In this document: piece after piece, positions 59,200 through 64,000 of the stretch | Layout: every line of letters begins with the position of its first letter | Numbering within the stretch: the stretch's first letter is position 1 | DNA from: Paucibacter sediminis | Lineage (GTDB): Bacteria > Pseudomonadota > Gammaproteobacteria > Burkholderiales > Burkholderiaceae_C | DNA: 64,000 bases | Assembly: GCF_030254645.1 (NCBI RefSeq) | Contig: NZ_CP116346.1 | Location: 2,545,973 to 2,609,972 of the forward strand | Direction: 5' to 3' | Notes under the pieces: generated by a model | Told to the model about the DNA's origin: nothing | What the model saw: only the letters and a program-made list of their open reading frames with translations | Databases searched by the model: none | Made by a program: the position numbers and the translations under genes

Positions 59200-60231
59200 A
59201 TGCGATGGCAGAGATGGATGGGCGCGCCGCTGTGCGCGCTGTTGCACGGCCTGGCCTGCGCCTCGGTGGGCCTGAGCCAGATCCCGGCCTCCGGCCAGGA
59301 TGGCCCGGTGACCCTTTACTACCCCAGCGCGGCCGCGCCGCAGCGCCTCGACAAGGGCCGGCAGATGCGCTTGCAGGTGGCGCCGGATGCCGCGCCGGTG
59401 GCCGGCAACGGGCGGCTGGTGCTGATCTCGCATGGCTCGGGCGGCTCGCCCTGGGTGCATGCGGACCTGGCCAGCGCCCTGGTGGAGGCCGGCTTCGTGG
59501 TGGCCCTGCCCGAGCACCAGGCCGACAACTACAAGGACCCCAGCCGGCCCGGCCCCGAGAGCTGGAGCCAGCGCCCCGCCGAGGTCTCGCGCGCCATCGA
59601 CGCGGTGGCCGCCGACGCCCGCTTTGCACCGCTGCTGCGGCTGGACAAGGTGGGCGTTTACGGCATGTCGGCCGGTGGCCACACGGCGCTCACCATGGCG
59701 GGCGGGCGCTGGTCGCCGGCGGGTTTCAAGCGCCACTGCGAGGCGCATCTGGCCGAGGATTTCCAGAGCTGCGTGGGCCTGATCACGCAGCTGCGCGGCA
59801 ACTTCCTGGACGGCCTCAAGAAGGCGCTGGCGCTGCTGGTGATAGGGCTGCGCTTCGACGATGAACGCCCGCGCAGCCACGAAGACCCGCGCGTGGCCGC
59901 GGTGGTGGCGGGCGTGCCGGCCGCCGCCGACTTCGACATGGCATCGCTGGCCCATCCGCGCGTGCCGCTGGCGCTCATCACGGCCGGCCAGGATCGCTGG
60001 CTGATTCCGCGCTTCCACAGCGAGCGCGTGCTCGCCGCCTGCGAGGCCTGCGAGCGCCTGGCCGAGCTGCCGCAGGCCGGGCACGGCGCCCTGCTGTCGC
60101 CGCTGCCGGCCGGCCTGGATGGGCTGTTGGGCGAGCTGCTCAACGATCCGCCCGGCTTCGATCGCGCCGAGATGGCCGAGGTCGATCGGCGCATCGTGGA
60201 CTTCTTTGCGCGGCATCTGCTGCCGCGCTGA
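59200..60231 (+). CDS. Exported alpha/beta hydrolase (dienelactone hydrolase-like)
   Basis: 343 residues with a leader (PLCALLHGLACASVGLSQIP). Catalytic features: LVLISHGSGGSPW (oxyanion hole), nucleophile GVYGMSAGGHTALT, and the C-terminal His in PQAGHGALLSP. Similar proteins are predicted dienelactone hydrolase-family or platelet-activating-factor acetylhydrolase-like enzymes. Preceded by a strong GGAGG ribosome-binding site. Substrate unknown. Confidence 0.83.
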   Translation: MRWQRWMGAPLCALLHGLACASVGLSQIPASGQDGPVTLYYPSAAAPQRLDKGRQMRLQVAPDAAPVAGNGRLVLISHGSGGSPWVHADLASALVEAGFVVALPEHQADNYKDPSRPGPESWSQRPAEVSRAIDAVAADARFAPLLRLDKVGVYGMSAGGHTALTMAGGRWSPAGFKRHCEAHLAEDFQSCVGLITQLRGNFLDGLKKALALLVIGLRFDDERPRSHEDPRVAAVVAGVPAAADFDMASLAHPRVPLALITAGQDRWLIPRFHSERVLAACEACERLAELPQAGHGALLSPLPAGLDGLLGELLNDPPGFDRAEMAEVDRRIVDFFARHLLPR

Positions 60232-60460
60232 ACCGACGCGTCCGTCGGCGCTGTACGGCGTGCTGTAGAACTTGTGGATGCCGCTCGCCCAGGTCCTCGT
60301 CGTCCTTGTTGTAGACGTCGTTGCCCAGCAGGGTGTTGGCGCCCATCAGCTGCGGGCCGGGCCCGGCCGCTGTGTTCGATAGCGCACGGAAAAGCGCGGC
60401 CCGCATGCGTAGATTGGGCTTGGCTGGCTGCCGCACCCGGGTGGTGGGGCAGGATCCCAA
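60232..60460 (-). pseudogene. PRC-barrel domain remnant
   Basis: On the minus strand a frame from about 60460 reads ending AAGPGPQLMGANTLLGNDVY then NKDDEDLGE, typical of a PRC-barrel protein (LMGANTLIGNDVxN). After DLGE the sense continues only in the +1 frame as GIHKFYSTPYSADG, so a frameshift is likely and the rest of the domain is missing. No start codon with a good context is seen. Remnant of a stress/YsxB-type PRC-barrel gene. Confidence 0.45.
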
Positions 60461-60475
60461 TTCGAGGAGAACGAC

Positions 60476-60622
60476 ATGCTTGAATCACTGATCGTCATTC
60501 TGGTGGTGCTGTGGCTGCTGGGCCTGGTCAGCTCCTACACCATGGGTGGCATGATCCACCTGTTGCTGGTCGTGGCGGTGGTGGTGCTCATCGTCCGCGT
60601 GGTGCAGGGCCGGCGCATCTGA
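60476..60622 (+). CDS. Lmo0937-type small membrane protein
   Basis: 48 residues, start at 60476 with a GAGGAGA ribosome-binding site 7 bp upstream. Two hydrophobic helices (MLESLIVILVVLWLLGLVSS and MIHLLLVVAVVVLIVRVV) around a short TMGG loop. Matches the small lmo0937/DUF5670 proteins common in stress loci, next to PRC-barrel genes. Followed by another small membrane protein. Confidence 0.8.
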   Translation: MLESLIVILVVLWLLGLVSSYTMGGMIHLLLVVAVVVLIVRVVQGRRI

Positions 60623-60641
60623 AACCTGCAAGGGGGCCGTC

Positions 60642-60863
60642 ATGAACACCTGGAAGATCGCTGGTATCGCGCTGTTGATCGCGGGCGTGCTGGGGCTGCT
60701 GTATGGCAGCTTCAGCTACACCAAGGAGACCCACGACGTGAAGCTGGGGCCGATCGAGTTGTCCGTGAAGGAAAAGCAGACCGTCAATGTGCCGGTGTGG
60801 CTGGGCGTGGCGGCCATCGCGGCCGGCGGCGCCTTGCTGCTGCTGGGTGGCAGGCGAGGCTAG
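60642..60863 (+). CDS. Small membrane protein (DUF3185-like)
   Basis: 73 residues; two transmembrane helices (WKIAGIALLIAGVLGLLYGS; VWLGVAAIAAGGALLLLGGR) with a polar loop of about 28 residues. Length and pattern resemble DUF3185. Starts 19 bp after the Lmo0937-type gene and has a GGGGG ribosome-binding site; likely one operon of small envelope-stress proteins. Confidence 0.72.
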   Translation: MNTWKIAGIALLIAGVLGLLYGSFSYTKETHDVKLGPIELSVKEKQTVNVPVWLGVAAIAAGGALLLLGGRRG

Positions 60864-61196
60864 CAAGGCTGATCCAGCGCAAATGACCGCGCGCGCACCG
60901 CGCCATGGGCCTTGACGCAGCGGCCGGAAAGGCGCTTACTAGGGCTGCAGAGGGGGCCGGATCGTGGCCTGCCACTGCGACAGGCGCGTCATTCCAAGCA
61001 CGCTGGAAGGAGGGTAGACCGATCGAGAAGCCGTTCCTAAAGACCTCCCCCACCATCGGCACGCAGTTGCCGACAGACATCACCCCCATGTGATGTGATG
61101 ATGCAAAACGAATAGCATCACGGCATGCCCGGCTTCAGACGGCCGGGCATCGCCGTTTCTGGGCCGCTCGTTTGCGCGCCCCCATCCCGACTTGCT
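60864..61196. other. 333-bp gene-free stretch
   Basis: No gene is supported. The only structure is a hairpin ATGCCCGGC/GCCGGGCAT (61125-61150, 8-base loop) followed by a short T run, which could terminate plus-strand transcripts from the small-membrane-protein genes. Repeats of CATCAC/GTGATG lie at 61079-61099. Confidence 0.5.
61125..61150. terminator. Hairpin, possible terminator
   Basis: A 9-bp perfect stem ATGCCCGGC/GCCGGGCAT with loop TTCAGACG, followed by CGCCGTTTCT. Only three T residues follow, so it is a weak intrinsic terminator candidate. Confidence 0.4.
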
Positions 61197-61955
61197 ATGC
61201 CTATGACAAGACTTCAGGCCGAACTGCAGCGCCTCTATGGTTTTTCGCAGACCCCGCCCAGCGATGCCGACGCGAATGGAAACGGCGGGTTGCGCGCCGC
61301 GGCGCTGGAACTCTCCGCTCCGGCCGACTGGCAGGCGATGGGCCAGCTGTGGCGCGGCGTGCAGGCCGATCTGGGTCTGCCGGCCCCCGCCATCGCGGTG
61401 TCCGGGCGCAATGGCTACCAGCTCTGGTTCTCGTTTGCGCAGCCGCTGCCGGCATCGCGGGCCGCGGCGTTTCTCGAGGCCTTGCGCCTGCGCTATCTGG
61501 GGGATCTGGCCGCCGGGCGGCTGGCTTGTCTGCCGGCTCGCGCCGAAGCCTATGCTGATGCCGATGGGGCGGACGCGCTGACGCTGCCGCCGCAGCAGCT
61601 GACGCCCGAGCGCTGGTCGGCCTTTGTGGCCCCGGACCTGGCGCCGGTGTTTGCCGAGGAACCCTGGCTGGACACCGCGCCCGGCATGGAGGGCCAGGCG
61701 GATCTGCTGATGCGGCTGGAAAGCATCCAGAGCGCCGATCTGGGCGTGGCGCTGAAGCGGCTGGGCGGCTTGCCGGCCGCGGTGACGCCGGCGCCTGTGC
61801 CGGTGCCGGTGCCTGGCGATGCGGCTACGGACGCCCCGATGCAGCAGGCCAGGCGTTTTCTGCTCGCGGTCATGAACGACGAGAGCGTGGCGCTGGCGTT
61901 GCGCATCGAGGCGGCGAAGGCGCTGCTTACTGCTTGCTGTTCACCGCGTCCTTGA
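61197..61955 (+). CDS. Hypothetical protein
   Basis: 252 residues from the ATG at 61197 (61203 also possible). Soluble; middle has LGLPAPAIAVSGRNGYQLWF, reminiscent of archaeo-eukaryotic primase-like or replication-associated folds, but no catalytic Asp pair is evident. The tail is Pro/Val-rich (VTPAPVPVPVPG) then helical. It overlaps the convergent HU gene end by 29 bp, which is common in compact genomes. Family not recognised. Confidence 0.7.
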   Translation: MPMTRLQAELQRLYGFSQTPPSDADANGNGGLRAAALELSAPADWQAMGQLWRGVQADLGLPAPAIAVSGRNGYQLWFSFAQPLPASRAAAFLEALRLRYLGDLAAGRLACLPARAEAYADADGADALTLPPQQLTPERWSAFVAPDLAPVFAEEPWLDTAPGMEGQADLLMRLESIQSADLGVALKRLGGLPAAVTPAPVPVPVPGDAATDAPMQQARRFLLAVMNDESVALALRIEAAKALLTACCSPRP

Positions 61956-62208
61956 GTGCCTTGCCGGGCGTGAACTTGGGGACGTTCGAGGCCGGGATCT
62001 CCAGCGCTTCGCCGGTGGCGGGGTTCTTGCCGGTGCGGGCAGCGCGGGCGCTGACCTTGAAATTGCCGAAGCCGAGGATGGCAACCGCGTCGCCGGCGAC
62101 CAAGGCTTCGGTGATCGTGCCCAGGGCAGCGTCCAGCATGGTGGCGGCGGCCGCGCGGGTGACGCCACTCTTGGTGGCGATGCTTTCGATCAGTTCACTT
62201 TTATTCAT
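61927..62208 (-). CDS. HU-family DNA-binding protein
   Basis: 93 residues, the normal HU/IHF length. MNKSELIESIATKSGVTRAA at the start and GRNPATGE-equivalent GKNPATGEALEIPASNVPKF near the arm tips, with KFTPGKALKDAVN at the end. The Pro that intercalates into DNA is present in KNPATG. Small nucleoid protein that bends DNA. Upstream gene on the same strand encodes a small HTH protein. Confidence 0.93.
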   Translation of the reverse strand: MNKSELIESIATKSGVTRAAAATMLDAALGTITEALVAGDAVAILGFGNFKVSARAARTGKNPATGEALEIPASNVPKFTPGKALKDAVNSKQ

Positions 62209-62227
62209 CAGAGTTCCATTGGCTACC

Positions 62228-62500
62228 TCAGGGAAGAAATTCCCCTGAGGGGGCGGCGATTATCAGCGCTGCGGAGATGCCGTAGAGCGCCAGCAGTCCC
62301 ATCACATGGCCGATCGCGACCCCGGGTTCGCCGGACTCGATGCGGGCGATGGTCTGCACATGCACGCCCAGCCGCGCCGCCGCCACGGCCTGACCCTCGC
62401 CCGCGCGCAGGCGCGCCTGCTTGGCCGCCGCCCCGATGTCCTTGATGGTCTGGAGCGCGTCGCCGCCGATCTCCGCCGAAATTCGCTTGCCTTGTGCCAT
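62228..62500 (-). CDS. Small helix-turn-helix (XRE/Cro-like) protein
   Basis: 90 residues from the ATG at 62500. The HTH is visible as AKQARLRAGEGQAVAAARLG and VHVQTIARIESGEPGVAIGH, a lambda-repressor-type fold with a short N-terminal extension. The C terminus is hydrophobic (LLALYGISAALIIAAP). Possible antitoxin or local regulator; no toxin gene pairs with it. 19 bp upstream of the HU gene. Confidence 0.82.
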   Translation of the reverse strand: MAQGKRISAEIGGDALQTIKDIGAAAKQARLRAGEGQAVAAARLGVHVQTIARIESGEPGVAIGHVMGLLALYGISAALIIAAPSGEFLP

Positions 62501-62538
62501 GGGCGGATTGTCACCGCTGCCCTTCATTGGGCGGCGAG

Positions 62539-62640
62539 AAAAAAGGCCCCAAGGCACCGACCACGGCCTGCACGCTCTCCCCATGCAGGCCGGGTCGGGC
62601 CCGGGACCCGGAAGGGCCGGCAGCGCTGCCGCCGGCCGGC
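62539..62640 (-). terminator. Probable terminator of the livJ transcript
   Basis: Reading leftwards from livJ: a GC-rich hairpin with the 12-bp palindrome GGCAGCGCTGCC (62619-62630), then AGGCC...GGCCT and a run of six T (minus strand, 62544-62539). This fits an intrinsic terminator between livJ and the HTH gene. Confidence 0.5.
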
Positions 62641-62644
62641 ATGC

Positions 62645-63790
62645 TCAGCGGATCACCGCCAGCGATTCGCGGTTGCCTGCCTTGTAGGTGTAGAGGGTCA
62701 GCGCGCCGTTCTTGATGTCGCCCTTGGCATCGAAGCTGATATTGCCGGTCACGCCCTTGTAGTTCTCGGTCTTGGCCAGCACCGGCAGGTACTTGGCAGG
62801 GTCGGCGGAGCCGGCCTTGACCATGGCGGCGACCAACACGCCCACCGCGTCGTACGAATAGGGCGCATAGACCTGCACCTCCAGCTTGGTGGCGGCTTTG
62901 AAGCGGGCGCGGAAATCTTCCATCGCCTGCTTCTGTCCGGCGTCCACACCGCCGGCTTCGGCGCAGAAGACCTGGCTGTCGCCCATCGTGCCGGCGGCCA
63001 GCTTGGGCAGTTCGGCGGTGCAGATGCCGTCGCCGCCCACCAGCTTGGCGTTCATGCCCAGCTGCTTCATCTGGCGCAGGATGGGGCCGGCCACGGCGTC
63101 CATGCCGCCGAAGAAGATCACGTCGGGCTTCTTGGCCTTCAAGGTGGTCAGGATGGCGGTGAAGTCCGTGGCCTTGTCGTTGGTGAATTCGCGGCCGACG
63201 ATCTTGCCGCCGGCGCCCTTCACGCCTTTCTCGAATTCATCCGCCACGCCCTGGCCGTAGGCGGTGCGGTCGTCGATCACGGCGATGGCCTGGCCCTTCA
63301 GGTCCTTGGCGGCATAACGCCCCAGCGTGCCGCCCAGATGCACGTCATCGGCTACCACGCGGAAGGTGGTCTTGTAGCCGTTGCGGGTGAACTTGGGGTT
63401 GGTGGAGGAGGGCGAGATCTGCGGCACGCCAGCGTCGGCATAGACCTTGGACGCGGGGATGGAGGTACCCGAGTTCAGGTGGCCGACCACGCCGTTGACC
63501 TTGGAGTCCACCAGCTTCTGCGCGGCTTGCGTGCCTTGCTTGGGGTCGCCGGCATCGTCTTCGCCCAGCAATTCGAGCTTGACCTTCTTGCCGGCGATCA
63601 CCACACCCTTGGCGTTGAGTTCATCCACGGCCAGGCGGGCGCCGAGTTCGTTGTCCTTGCCCAGGTGGGCGATGGCGCCGCTGGTGGGGCCGACGTGGCC
63701 GATGCGCACCACGTCCTGGGCAAAGGCGGGGGCGGCCAGCAGGCTGGCCAGCAGGCCGGCCAGGAGGGTAGGGGAGAGAGCGTTTTTCAT
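62645..63790 (-). CDS. Branched-chain amino acid ABC transporter substrate-binding protein
   Basis: 381 residues from the ATG at 63790, with signal peptide SPTLLAGLLASLLAAPAFAQ. LivJ/LivK family: VVRIGHVGPTSGAIAHLGKD, VNGVVGHLNSGTSIPASKVY, PQISPSSTNPKFTRNGYKTT and AVIDDRTAYGQGVADEFEKG. Periplasmic binding of leucine-type amino acids for an ABC importer whose genes are not in the window. Substrate could also be another amide or amino acid. Confidence 0.9.
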   Translation of the reverse strand: MKNALSPTLLAGLLASLLAAPAFAQDVVRIGHVGPTSGAIAHLGKDNELGARLAVDELNAKGVVIAGKKVKLELLGEDDAGDPKQGTQAAQKLVDSKVNGVVGHLNSGTSIPASKVYADAGVPQISPSSTNPKFTRNGYKTTFRVVADDVHLGGTLGRYAAKDLKGQAIAVIDDRTAYGQGVADEFEKGVKGAGGKIVGREFTNDKATDFTAILTTLKAKKPDVIFFGGMDAVAGPILRQMKQLGMNAKLVGGDGICTAELPKLAAGTMGDSQVFCAEAGGVDAGQKQAMEDFRARFKAATKLEVQVYAPYSYDAVGVLVAAMVKAGSADPAKYLPVLAKTENYKGVTGNISFDAKGDIKNGALTLYTYKAGNRESLAVIR

Positions 63791-63813
63791 GGGTTTCCTT
63801 TCGGGGATTGCGC

Positions 63814-63999
63814 TCAGCGCTTGAGGTCGAACTTGGGGGCACCCAGCAGCGGGGTCGAGACCGCGTAGGCACCGTGGTTGGTGAAGACCCAGATCAGGTT
63901 GCGGTCCCACTCGATGAAGACGCCGTGGGTCTGGTCACCGAAGCTGAGGTTGACCTTGGGGTCCACCGTCTTGGGCACGAAGTAGCCGGCGATCTTGGG
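63814..63999 (-). CDS. Conserved hypothetical protein (partial, 5' end off window)
   Basis: The last 61 residues are visible: ...FGDQTHGVFIEWDRNLIWVF and TNHGAYAVSTPLLGAPKFDL, ending KR. No domain can be named from this tail; the WDRNLIWVF and HGAYAVSTP pattern suggests a beta-propeller or NHL-like repeat. Ends 23 bp before livJ on the same strand, so it may be upstream in the same transcript. Confidence 0.6.
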   Translation of the reverse strand, partial: PKIAGYFVPKTVDPKVNLSFGDQTHGVFIEWDRNLIWVFTNHGAYAVSTPLLGAPKFDLKR

Positions 64000-64000
64000 T

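Overview
This window is a high-GC chromosomal segment of a betaproteobacterium, most likely a Burkholderiales member of the Roseateles/Rubrivivax/Rhodoferax kind. The basis is very GC-rich coding sequence with long antisense shadow frames, a YeeE/YedE pair with a persulfide dioxygenase, an E. coli-type fumarate reductase next to a rhodoquinone methyltransferase, and class 1-like integron sites. No rRNA, tRNA, CRISPR array or prophage was seen.

Layout. 1-2.8 kb: sulfur module (persulfide dioxygenase, two YeeE/YedE proteins) and an MFS pump divergent from a LysR regulator. 3.9-5.6 kb: small hypothetical genes, a cupin and a DUF523 protein. 5.6-7.6 kb: a low-GC block with integron attC sites read on the minus strand, carrying YidD-like and AlbA_2-domain cassettes. 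7.8-12.3 kb: hydroxypyruvate isomerase, a Tat-exported SpdH-like flavoprotein and an SbmA/YddA-type ABC transporter. 12.4-13.8 kb: diguanylate cyclase and SlyX. 13.8-18.6 kb: FNR-type box, rquA, frdABCD and a secreted alpha-carbonic anhydrase. 19-23.2 kb: secreted beta-propeller-like protein, SDR, DUF1566 protein, TtuC-like dehydrogenase and PACE efflux protein. 23.25-23.52 kb: a MITE-like element. 23.5-28 kb: a pyruvate/2-oxoacid:ferredoxin oxidoreductase operon. 28.2-31 kb: a 936-residue protein I do not recognise. 31-38.8 kb: heme-binding lipoprotein, a Wzz/GumC-type protein with a recombinase-like tail, a c-di-GMP-I riboswitch upstream of a chemoreceptor, CheW and a solute-binding protein. 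38.9-46 kb: cusCBA Cu/Ag efflux plus an esterase. 46.2-50.8 kb: uridine kinase, a zinc-ribbon protein, then an attI1-like site followed by six gene cassettes, with no integrase gene. 50.9-60.9 kb: phosphoesterase, aldo/keto reductase, AraC-like regulator, PAS protein, two-component genes, Crp-like regulator and hydrolase. 61-64 kb: HU, HTH protein and a LivJ-type binding protein.

How the genes fit together. The rquA-frdABCD operon and the por operon lie 10 kb apart. With an FNR-type box in front of the first, they suggest fermentative or fumarate-respiring anaerobic metabolism: pyruvate oxidation through ferredoxin, and electron disposal to fumarate through rhodoquinol. The two attC clusters differ in attC type and strand and look like independent integron remnants. 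The main array keeps its attachment site but has lost, or never had, its own integrase.
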